A stretch of 64,000 bases of DNA from Micromonospora eburnea (GTDB taxonomy: Bacteria > Actinomycetota > Actinomycetes > Mycobacteriales > Micromonosporaceae), in assembly GCF_900090225.1 (NCBI RefSeq), contig NZ_FMHY01000002.1:2914001-2978000 (forward strand), given 5' to 3'. The notes beneath the pieces were generated by a model, which saw only the letters and a program-made list of their open reading frames with translations, did no database searches and had not been told where the DNA came from. Made by a program: the position numbers and the translations under genes. Shown in pieces: positions 54,016 to 62,900 of the stretch. Position 1 is the stretch's first letter. The number at the start of each line of letters is the position of its first letter.

Positions 54016-54135
54016 GAAACGCCCCCATGCTCGTCGTGCCACGTCGGCCGGACGAGGCCGCGTGACTGGCGATGTTCATGGCGGTCAGGCTAGTTGCGGC
54101 CGCGTGACCTGCGCTTCTTGATTCCTGATCGAAGC

Positions 54136-54160
54136 GGGGCCGCTGCCGTGGCAGCCCCCC
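54136..54160 (-). terminator. Hairpin downstream of the MFS exporter gene
   Basis: GCTGCC (54142-54147) and GGCAGC (54150-54155) pair around GT, with an outer GGGG/CCCC pairing possible across an internal mismatch. It lies just past the stop of the MFS gene on the minus strand and is a plausible end for the PKS4-NRPS3-MFS transcript. Confidence 0.5.
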
Positions 54161-54172
54161 GGACCCGCCCGT

Positions 54173-55597
54173 TCACCGGCGCGTGGTGGACGACCCGGCA
54201 ACCGCGCCACCGGCCGGCCGCGCCGCCGGCACGTGCGCCACGTCCCGCGCCCGTACCCGGCCGAGGGTGAGCGCCACCCCGGCGGCGAGCAGCCCGCCCG
54301 CGGCGATCACCTGGTACGCGCGGTGGAACACGGCCGGCGAGGTGTCGCCGCCGTCGGCCAGTACGGTGATCAGGACGGCGACGCCGAGAACCGCGCCGAC
54401 CTGCCGCAGGCAGGACGAGATGGCGACCCCGGTGGCGAAGCGGGTCCGGGGGAACTCGGCGAACGCCGCGTGCCCGAACCCGGGGAAGCTGAACGCCGCC
54501 CCCGCCCCGAGCAGCAGCGCCGCCGGCAGGAAGTCGGCGACGAAGTTCGGCTCGGCGGGCGCGCGGGCCAACAGCAACGCCCCGGCGCAGAAGAACAACC
54601 CGCCGGGCAGCGCCACCGCCCGGGGCCCGAACCGGTCGCCGAGCCGACCGACCAGCGGGGCAAGCGCGGCGGCCGCCACCGGGCCGGCGGTCAGCGCGCC
54701 GCCGGTGGCCAGGCTGTCGTAGTGCCACACCTGGGTCAGGAAGAGCACGTTGCACAGCAGCAGCGCGTTCATCGCGGCGGCGAAGACCAGGGAGCCGAGG
54801 TTGGCGACGCTGAACGAGCGGATCCGCACCAGCGCCGGCTCGATGATCGGGGCCGGGTGCCGGCCCGACCGTACCGCCAGGGCGACCAGCAGGGCCGCTC
54901 CGGCGGCGAGCGTGCCGCCGAACGCCGCCGACGTCGCCCCCCAGTCCGGCAGCCGGATCACCGCCAGGGCCAGCGCCCCGATCCCGCCGCCGAGCAGCAG
55001 CGACCCGACCACGTCCGGGAACGGCCCAGGGGTGGTGTCCCGGGTCTCCCGCAGCACCCGGACCGCCGCCAGCAGGCCGGGCAGCCCGATCACCAGGTTC
55101 ACCAGGAACACCCAGCGCCAGCCCTGCCAGGCCACCAGCGCGCCGCCGACGGACGGTCCGGCGGCCCCGGCGACCGTGCCGGTGGCGGTCCACAGCGCGA
55201 TCGCGGTGGCGCGGCGCGCCACCGGGAACTCGGGCAGCAGCAGACCGAGCGAGGTCGGCATGATGGCCGCCGCGCCGAGGGCCTGCACGCACCGCGCCGC
55301 GATCAGCACGCCCACCCCGGGGGCCAGCCCGCAGGCCGCCGAACCGACCAGGAAGAGCACCACCCCGGCGAGGAAGACCCGGCGCCGCCCCCACCGGTCG
55401 GCGAGCCGCCCGGCCGGGATCAGCACCGCGGCGAAGACCACGTTGTACGCGTTGAGCACCCAGGACAGGTCGTTCAGCGAACTGTCCGGGAAGGCGGTCC
55501 CCAGGGCGGGCATCGCCACGTTGACGATCGTCACGTCGAGCAGCGCCATCATCACGGCGACGGACGTGACCAGCAGGACTTTCCACTGACGGGCCAC
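54173..55597 (-). CDS. MFS drug exporter, DHA2 family (14-helix type)
   Basis: A 474-residue MFS transporter. It begins RQWKVLLVTSVAVMMALLDVTIVNVAMPAL, carrying the motif D1-like LDVTIVNVALP form typical of DHA2 exporters in helix 1. Motif A is GRLADRWGRRRVF, and motif C in helix 5 is GTVAGAAGPSVGGALV. The C-terminal tail is Ala/Arg-rich. GTG 55597 is preferred because GAGGAGG precedes it by eight bases; the upstream GTG 55678 would add 27 Pro/Arg residues. It is the last gene after PKS4 and NRPS3, so exporting their product is the probable role. It resembles the truncated exporter at 1-1140 in family but not closely in sequence. Confidence 0.9.
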   Translation of the reverse strand: MARQWKVLLVTSVAVMMALLDVTIVNVAMPALGTAFPDSSLNDLSWVLNAYNVVFAAVLIPAGRLADRWGRRRVFLAGVVLFLVGSAACGLAPGVGVLIAARCVQALGAAAIMPTSLGLLLPEFPVARRATAIALWTATGTVAGAAGPSVGGALVAWQGWRWVFLVNLVIGLPGLLAAVRVLRETRDTTPGPFPDVVGSLLLGGGIGALALAVIRLPDWGATSAAFGGTLAAGAALLVALAVRSGRHPAPIIEPALVRIRSFSVANLGSLVFAAAMNALLLCNVLFLTQVWHYDSLATGGALTAGPVAAAALAPLVGRLGDRFGPRAVALPGGLFFCAGALLLARAPAEPNFVADFLPAALLLGAGAAFSFPGFGHAAFAEFPRTRFATGVAISSCLRQVGAVLGVAVLITVLADGGDTSPAVFHRAYQVIAAGGLLAAGVALTLGRVRARDVAHVPAARPAGGAVAGSSTTRR

Positions 55598-55705
55598 CGG
55601 AGTCCTCCTCGGGCGGGGCGGATCGGCCACCGGTGCCGGTCGCCCGGTGGGTCGGGGGGCCGGCGGGCCGGTCGGCACGCCGGTGCTGCGCGGGGGGGCC
55701 TCGGG

Positions 55706-58700
55706 TCAGGTTCGGGTGGCTTCGTTCAGCGCCACGGCGACCTGCTCCACGCCGACGGCGGTGAGCACGGTGTGGTGGGTGCCGGGAACCGCGACGGCCG
55801 TCATCCGCCCCCCGGTCAGCTCGGCCCAGCCCCAGTCGGGGCGGTCACCGTACGGGTGGTCGGCGAACTCGCTGACCCGGCCGTCGCGGGCCCGCAGTAC
55901 CATCACGTCCGCGTCGATCCGGCCCGCGCGGTAACCGGCGCCGGCCCGCACCACCGCCTCGAAGACCGCGTACGTGGCGGTGAGCGTGCCGCCGGTCAGG
56001 TCGTCCACCGGCACGCCCTGCTTGGCCGCCAACCGCGCCGCCCCGTCCAACCGCTCGCCCGCCGGCAGCGCGGCCAGCTCGCGGAGCTGCTCGGGGGTGA
56101 CCAGGCCGGGGTCGAAGCCCCGGTCGAGGTCCTCCACGAACCACAGCGGGATCTTCGCGTCGTCGATCCGCTGCGGCGTCACCGGGGCCGGGGAGTCGAT
56201 TACCACCAGGTGCCGTACCTGCTCGCCGGCCTCCGCCAGTTGGCGGGCCAGTTCCGCCGCGATGACCGCGCCCGAGGACCAACCGCCGAGCAGGTACGGG
56301 CCGTGCGGCTGTTCCTGTCGCAGCGCGGCCAGGTAGAGGCGGGCCAGCTCGCCGAGGTCGGCCACCGGCTCCCGGCCGACCGCCGGCCCAGGCGCCTGCA
56401 GGGCGAGGCAGCCCCGGTCGAGCCGGGCGGCGAGGTCCCGGTAGCAGAGCACGTCACCGCCCGCCGGGTGCACCAGCACCCAGGGCGGTGCGCCGGCGTC
56501 CGCCGGATCGGTCAGCCGTACCAGCGGTGACCAGTCCGCCGGCGCGGAGTCCAGCCAGCGGGCCAGCCCGGCGACCGTCCGGCGCTCCAGCAGCGCCCCC
56601 AGCGGCACCCGGCGGCCCAGCCGCTGCGCGATCTGGCCGACCACCCGCAGCGCCGCGAAGGACTGCCCGCCCAGGTCGAAGAAGTCGTCCTCGACCCCGA
56701 GCCGGTCCACCGACAGGATCTCCCGCCAGATCTCGGCGAGCGCCACCTCGGTCGGGGTGCCCGGTGGCACGTGCCGCCGTTCGCCGCCGCCGTCGGCGAG
56801 GTCGACCGTCTCCAGCGCCCGCCGGTCCACCTTGCCGTTGCCGGTCAGCGGCAGCCCGTCGCGCACCACCACATGACTGGGTACCAGGTAGGCGGGCAGC
56901 CGGGCGGCGAGGAAGTCGCGTACGACGACCGGGTCGGGCCGGTCCCGGCCGTCCCGCCCCACGACGAAGGCGGCCAACTGCCGCCCCGCCCCGGAGGTAC
57001 GGGCGACCACCGCCGCGCCGCCCACGTCCGGGTGCTCCAGCAGCGCGTGCTCCACCTCGCCCGGCTCCACCCGGAAGCCCTGGATCTTCACCTGGAAGTC
57101 CGCCCGCCCGAGGAACTCGATGGTGCCGTCGGGCAGGTACCGGCCGCGGTCGCCGGTGCGGTACAGCCGTTCCCTGGTGACCGGATGCGACACGAACGCG
57201 GCGTCGGTGCGGTCCGGGTCGTTGAGGTAGCCCATGGCCAGCCCGACGCCGCCGATGTACAGGTGTCCCGGCACCCAGGTCGGCGCGTCCCGGCCCAGCT
57301 CGTCCAGCACGTGCCAGGTCTGGTTGGTCAGCGGCCGTCCGTACGGGATGCTCACCCAGCCCGGGTCGACTCGCTCGACGGGATGAGCGATCGACCAGAT
57401 GGACGCCTCGGTCGCGCCGCCGAGGCTGACCACCCGGGCGTTCGGCGCGATCGCCCGGATCCGGTCCGGCAGGGTCACCGGGATCCAGTCCCCGCTGAGC
57501 AGCACCAGCCGCAGGTCGGGCAGGCCCGCTCCGGTGGTCTCGGCCTCCTCGACGAGCAACTGCATGAGCGCCGGCACCGAGTTCCAGACGGTCACCTGCC
57601 GGTCCCGGGCCAGCGCCAGCCAGGAGGCCGGGTCGTGCCGGGCCGGGTCCGGCAGGACCAGGGTGGCACCGGCCGCGGCGGCACCGAAGACGTCGTACAC
57701 CGACAGGTCGAAGCAGAGCGAGGAGATGCCGAGGAGTACGTCCCGCTCGGTGACGCCGTAGCGGGTGTTGACGTCGGTCACCGTGTTCAGCGGCCCGCGG
57801 TGGTCCAGCATCGCGCCCTTCGGCCGGCCGGTGGAGCCCGACGTGTAGATCACGTACGCCAGGTCGACCGGCTCGCGCAGCGGCGCGTACTCGAGCGCCG
57901 GCCCGTCGTCGGCCACCTCCTCGACCACGACCAGCGGCACCGGTACCGCGCCGGCGAGCGCCTCCCGCGTGTCCGCGCCGGTGACCACGGCGGTGGCGCC
58001 GGTATCGGCCAGCAGGTAGCCGATCCGCTCGGCCGGCCAGCCCGGGTCGATCGGCACGTACGCCGCGCCGGCCAGCAGCACGGCGTGCACGGCGACGAGC
58101 TGCGGCCAGTCCTTCCGGCCAGCCACCGCGACCAGGTCGCCGGGTGCCACGCCAGCCGCCCGCAGTGCCGCCGCGAGCCGACCCGCCCGCCGGTACAGCT
58201 CGGCGTAGCTGAGCGTGGTGTCTCCGGCGATCACCGCCGGCCGGGCCGGCTGGGCCGTGGCCCGCTCCGCCAGGGCGGCGTGCAGCAGCCCCGGCGGCGT
58301 CGGCGCGCCGGCCTCGTTCTGTCGGGCCCGGCGCTGCCGGTCGACGGCCGGAAGCAGGTCGAACGCCTCCCGCTCCCAGGCCTCGTCGCTGTCGGCCAGC
58401 GCCTCCAGCACGGCCCCGTAGCCGGCCAGCATGTCGTCCATGAGCCCGGGCGGGAACATCGCCTCCAGCACGTCCCAGACCGTCCACATGCTGCCGTCGC
58501 GCTGCTCCCAGAACTCGCAGTCCAGCAGCACCTGCGGGGTCTCCAGCAGGCTGTACACCGGCCGGTCGGTCTGCCCGACGAAAAGTGCGCTGCCCACCGC
58601 GTACGGGCAGACCGCCCGGCCGGGGGTGCGCCGGAGCTGGTTGACCGCCTGGAGGACCTTGACCCCGCTCCAGTGGACGTGCTGCATGTCCGCCAGCACC

Positions 58701-59893
58701 TGGGCCTGCAACCGGCGTGCCCGCTCGTGGAACGGGCCGCCCGCCCGCCAGTCCACCTCTAGCGGGTACAGCGAGGAGAAGTTGCCGATCACCTCGCCGA
58801 TCTGCGGGTGCAGCGGCAGCCGGTGGGTGTTCATGTTGTTGATCAGGAAGTGCCGGGACCCGCTCCACGCCCCGAGGACCTCGGCGTAGACGGCACACAG
58901 GGCGTTGGTCTGGGACAGCCCCCGCTCGGCGGCCCGGCGGGTGAACGCCGCCCACCGGGCCGGTGAGAGCACGTGCTCCCGGCGTTCCAGGCGCGACCGG
59001 CGGCGGGTGTCCGAGCCGGGGGCCAGCGGCAGCTCCGGCGCCGTGGGCCAGTCGGCCATCCGGTCGCACCAGTATTTCTTCGAGGCCTGCCCCAGCGGCG
59101 ACTCCTCGAGCCGGGCCAGCGCGAGCACACAGTCCCGATAGCTCAGGGTCAGCTCGGGCAGCGGCTCGTCCGGATGCGCGTAGTAGTGCAGCAGGTCCTT
59201 GAGGAACCGGCCGGTGCCGGGGGCGTCGCTGAAAAAGTTGTTGTTGTTCCAGTGCATCCGGACCCGCCCGCCGGACAGCAGCGAGAGCCGGACGTCCAAC
59301 CAGGGCCACCGGTCCAGCGGCAGTTCCCGGCGCTGCATCGCGGCCCGGGTCCGCTCGATGCCGGCCCGCTGCCCGGCCTCGTCCCGCTCCCGCAGGTCGA
59401 TCACCTCGACCGGGATCGGCTCCGGGTCGCGGACCGTCTGCAGCATCATGTCCTCGCGGACCACGACCAGGCTGTGCCGGTGCCGCCGCGCCGCCGCGTT
59501 CAGCGCCCGCTCGAACCGGGTCGGGTCCAACTCCGGGAAGTCCACCTCCATGTACTGGTGCGGCCGGACGTGGTATTCCAGGCCCTCCCGGCTCCCCACC
59601 AGAAAGGACATCTGGATGTCCGACGGCGGGAACGGCTCGTGCCGATCCGCCGGGTCGGGAGTGATCTCCGGCAGGGCCACCGCCCCGTCGGCGGCGTCCC
59701 GGTCACGGGACAACCAGCCGATCAGCTCCGACCGGTGCCGGGTGATCCGCTCGCGCAGCGCCGGCGAGAGGCGTCCCTTCGGGGCGCTCACGCTCAGCTG
59801 GTCCGCACCGACCAGCTTCAACCGCACGTCGATCCGGGCCAGGTCGGCCACCAGGGAGGCGACCCCGCCCGACCCCTCGTCAGCTCCGCTCAC
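55706..59893 (-). CDS. NRPS3: TubC_N docking-Cy-A-PCP-TE, cysteine-activating
   Basis: A 1395-residue NRPS. A TubC_N docking domain (about 10-62, SLVADLARIDVRLKLVGADQ) is followed by Cy (about 75-510), whose signature reads N-NFFS-D (NNFFSDAPG) in place of DxxxxD. The A domain (about 540-1035) has IYTSGSTGRPKGAM and the landmarks FDLSVYD, WNSVP, LLSGDW and LGGATEASIW, giving the cysteine code D-L-Y-N-L-S-L-I. The PCP (about 1065-1135) has DLGGQSFAALRV. The TE (about 1150-1385) has GGWSSGA, VIDSP and a final His in PGTHHTV. GTG 59893 is chosen because GGAGAGAGGG lies seven bases upstream; GTG 59932, overlapping the PKS4 stop as GTGA, would add 13 residues. It should receive the PKS4 chain, add cysteine, cyclise it to a thiazoline and release it. 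Confidence 0.9.
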   Translation of the reverse strand: MSGADEGSGGVASLVADLARIDVRLKLVGADQLSVSAPKGRLSPALRERITRHRSELIGWLSRDRDAADGAVALPEITPDPADRHEPFPPSDIQMSFLVGSREGLEYHVRPHQYMEVDFPELDPTRFERALNAAARRHRHSLVVVREDMMLQTVRDPEPIPVEVIDLRERDEAGQRAGIERTRAAMQRRELPLDRWPWLDVRLSLLSGGRVRMHWNNNNFFSDAPGTGRFLKDLLHYYAHPDEPLPELTLSYRDCVLALARLEESPLGQASKKYWCDRMADWPTAPELPLAPGSDTRRRSRLERREHVLSPARWAAFTRRAAERGLSQTNALCAVYAEVLGAWSGSRHFLINNMNTHRLPLHPQIGEVIGNFSSLYPLEVDWRAGGPFHERARRLQAQVLADMQHVHWSGVKVLQAVNQLRRTPGRAVCPYAVGSALFVGQTDRPVYSLLETPQVLLDCEFWEQRDGSMWTVWDVLEAMFPPGLMDDMLAGYGAVLEALADSDEAWEREAFDLLPAVDRQRRARQNEAGAPTPPGLLHAALAERATAQPARPAVIAGDTTLSYAELYRRAGRLAAALRAAGVAPGDLVAVAGRKDWPQLVAVHAVLLAGAAYVPIDPGWPAERIGYLLADTGATAVVTGADTREALAGAVPVPLVVVEEVADDGPALEYAPLREPVDLAYVIYTSGSTGRPKGAMLDHRGPLNTVTDVNTRYGVTERDVLLGISSLCFDLSVYDVFGAAAAGATLVLPDPARHDPASWLALARDRQVTVWNSVPALMQLLVEEAETTGAGLPDLRLVLLSGDWIPVTLPDRIRAIAPNARVVSLGGATEASIWSIAHPVERVDPGWVSIPYGRPLTNQTWHVLDELGRDAPTWVPGHLYIGGVGLAMGYLNDPDRTDAAFVSHPVTRERLYRTGDRGRYLPDGTIEFLGRADFQVKIQGFRVEPGEVEHALLEHPDVGGAAVVARTSGAGRQLAAFVVGRDGRDRPDPVVVRDFLAARLPAYLVPSHVVVRDGLPLTGNGKVDRRALETVDLADGGGERRHVPPGTPTEVALAEIWREILSVDRLGVEDDFFDLGGQSFAALRVVGQIAQRLGRRVPLGALLERRTVAGLARWLDSAPADWSPLVRLTDPADAGAPPWVLVHPAGGDVLCYRDLAARLDRGCLALQAPGPAVGREPVADLGELARLYLAALRQEQPHGPYLLGGWSSGAVIAAELARQLAEAGEQVRHLVVIDSPAPVTPQRIDDAKIPLWFVEDLDRGFDPGLVTPEQLRELAALPAGERLDGAARLAAKQGVPVDDLTGGTLTATYAVFEAVVRAGAGYRAGRIDADVMVLRARDGRVSEFADHPYGDRPDWGWAELTGGRMTAVAVPGTHHTVLTAVGVEQVAVALNEATRT

Positions 59894-59928
59894 CGCAACA
59901 CCCTCTCTCCAGATCGGACCGTCCGCGC

Positions 59929-62900
59929 TCACAGGATCAGCACCTCTGCGTCCTCGTCGTCGAAGTCGTCGTCATCGGCGGCGACGACGCTGCGCAGCGT
60001 CAGCTGTTGGCAGATCAGCTCCGCCACGTCCGCCGCCGTGCCACCGCCGAACAGTTCCGTCGGCGGTACGTCGGCCGCGTAGTCGACCAACAGCCGTTGG
60101 CGTAGCCGTACCGTGGTCAGCGAGTCCAGGCCCAGCTCGTTCAGCCGGGTCCCGGCGAAGGTGGGCCGGATCGCCTCCTGGTCGGCGGCGCTGAGGCCGA
60201 GCAGCAGCGCCACCCGCTCCAGCAGCCCGGCCAGCAGCAGCTCGCGAGCCGCCACCGGGTCCGTGACCGCGAGCACGGCCAGGTCCGGCGCGGCCGACCC
60301 CTCGGTGGTCACGGCGAGGTCGGCCGGGGTCACGTCCGCCAACAGCCGGTACGGCCGGGAGCGGGCGGCCGCGGTCAGCGAGCGACGCCAGTCCACCCGG
60401 GCCACACCCACCACCGGCTCGACCGGCTCCCCGGCCGCCGGGTCGAGGACCGAGCCCAACGCGGCCAGGGCCTCGGCGGTGGGGATCGCGTCCAGGCCGA
60501 GCGCGGCCAGCCGGCCCAGCACGTCCTGGTCGACGGCCATGCCGGCCTGCGCCCACGGTCCCCAGCCGACGCTGGTCGCCGGCCGGCCCTGCGCGCGCCG
60601 GTGCCGGGCCAGGCCGTCCAGGAAGGCGTTCGCGGCCAGGTAGTTGGCCTGTCCGGCGGAGCCGACCGTCGCGCCGAAGGCCGAGAACAGCACGAAGAAG
60701 TCCAGGTCGAGACCTTCCGTCGCCCGGTGCAGGTGCCAGCCGCCGCGGACCTTCGGGTCCAACGCCCGGCGGAACCGGTCCCAGTCCTGTTCGGCCAGGG
60801 CCGCGTCGTCGACGACACCGGCCGCGTGCACCACGCCGGCCAGCGGCGGCAGATCCCCGGCGAGCCCGGCCAGCGCGGTGGCCAGCGCGTCACCGTCCGC
60901 GACGTCCACGGCCAGGTGGCGTAGGCGTACCCCGCGCTCGCGCAGCGCGGCCAACAGCGGCGGTTCGACCGCCGGCACCCGCCGCCCGACCAGGACCAGG
61001 TCGGTCGCCCCCCGGTCGGCGAGCCAGCCGGCCACCACCTGTCCCAGCCCGCCGAAGCCGCCGGTGACCAGGTATGCCGCATCGGCGCGGAGCACCGGGC
61101 CCGGCCCCGGCTTCGGCAGCTCACGCTCCCGCAGCCGCGCCTCGTACCAGGCGCCGTCGCGTACCGCGAGGTGGGTGGCGCCGTCGGCGTCGGCGACCCG
61201 GTCGAGGACCGTGGAGAGCGCCGGCGCGGGTCCGGCCGGGTCGAGGTCCACCTGCACGCAACGCAGGTCGGGATGTTCGGTCAACACCGCGCGGGCCAAC
61301 CCTCCGAGCACCGCCTGCGCCGGCGCTGGCACGTCGTCCACGGCCGGTGCCTCCGCGCCCGTGGTGCAGAACACCACGTCCGGCGCGTCGTGGCCGTACC
61401 CCCGCAGAACCTGCCGGAGCACGGACAGCGCGTCCCGGGCGGCCCGGTAGGCCGAGGCGGCGACGTCGTCGTCCGCGGCCACGCCGCCGTCCGGGCCGAG
61501 CAGCAGCCCGCGCAGCTTGACGCCCTCGGCGCGAGCCGCGTCGACGAGGCGGGCCAGGCCCGCCTCGTCGGCCGGATCCACCTGCACGGTTCCGCCGGCG
61601 AGGGACGCGGTCGCCGGCACCTGGACGCCGTCGGCCAGCACCAGCGAGGCGGCGGCGCAGCCGAGGCCGAGCAGCTGGGCGTGCCAGTCCGCGACGACCC
61701 CGGCGTCCCGGCCACAGACCAGCCAGGTGTCGCGTGGGCTGGCCTCGGCGCGGCGTGCCGGCCGGCCCGGCAGCGGGTGCCAGGTCACGTCGTAGCGGCG
61801 CAGCCGCGACCCGGCCAGGCCGGTGACGAGGGTACGCGGCAGCGCGCGCAGCCGTACCCCGGTCAGCTTCGCCACCGGCTCGCCCAGCGCGGTGACCAGG
61901 TCGAGGTCCATTGCCCGCTCGCCGTCCTCCGGTCCGCCCCGGGACCGGGCCCGGCACCAGACCCGGCCGGGCAGCCGGTCGTACACCTCGATCCGGTCGA
62001 TGCCGGCGGGGAGCCAGAAGTCGTCCTCGCTGACCCCGAAGGCCGCGCCCACGTGCAGGCAGGCGTCGAGCACCATCGGGTGCAGCAGCCACCCGTCGCC
62101 GTCGCGTTCCGGTTCGTCCACCTCGATCAGGGCCAGCGCCTCGTCCCCGGAGCGCAGCAGCCGCTTCATCGCCCGGTAGCCCGGCCCGTACTCGACGCCG
62201 ATCCGCCAGAGCCGGTCGTAGAAGCCGTCGAGGTCCTCGTCCGCCATGCCGGCCCGTACGCCGGCCAGGTGCAGCCGGTGCGGGGTGGGCGAGGTGCCGG
62301 CGTGCACGGCGGCGACGGTGACGTGCTGCGTCCACGGTGCCGACGGCTCGTCCGCCGGCCGGCTGAAGCAGCGCACCCGCTGCGCCCGCTCGTGCGGCTC
62401 TACACAGGACTGCAGGGTGAGCGTGGTTCCCTCGTCGCAGCGCAGGAACTCGTCGAAGGTGATCCCCGCCAGGCTCCACCGGCGCTCGGGGGAGTCGCCG
62501 CGGGCCGCGGCGAGCGCCCACTCGACGAGCGCGGTCGCCGGGAACACCGCCGTGCCGAGCAGCCGGTGCTGGTCGACGATGCGGAGCCGCTCGGGGGCGA
62601 CGGTCCGGGTGAACCAGCGTCCGGCGGTCCCGGCCACGTCCAGCGGCGTGCCGAGCAGGGGATGACCGTCGGCCGGCTCGACCGGCGTCCGGACCGGCCC
62701 GCTGTCCGCGGTGGCCGGCAGCCAGTGGCGGGTGCGCTGGAACGGATAGGTGGGCAGATCGAGGTGGGCGTTGGTGTCGCTGGGCCGGCCGTTGAGGGTG
62801 GCGGCGGCGGTGAGCAGGGTGTGCTGGTCCGGCCGGTCCTTGTGCAGGGTGTGGACGGCGAGCGCCTCGGGTCGGGTGTGGGTGTGCAGGGCGGTGAGGG

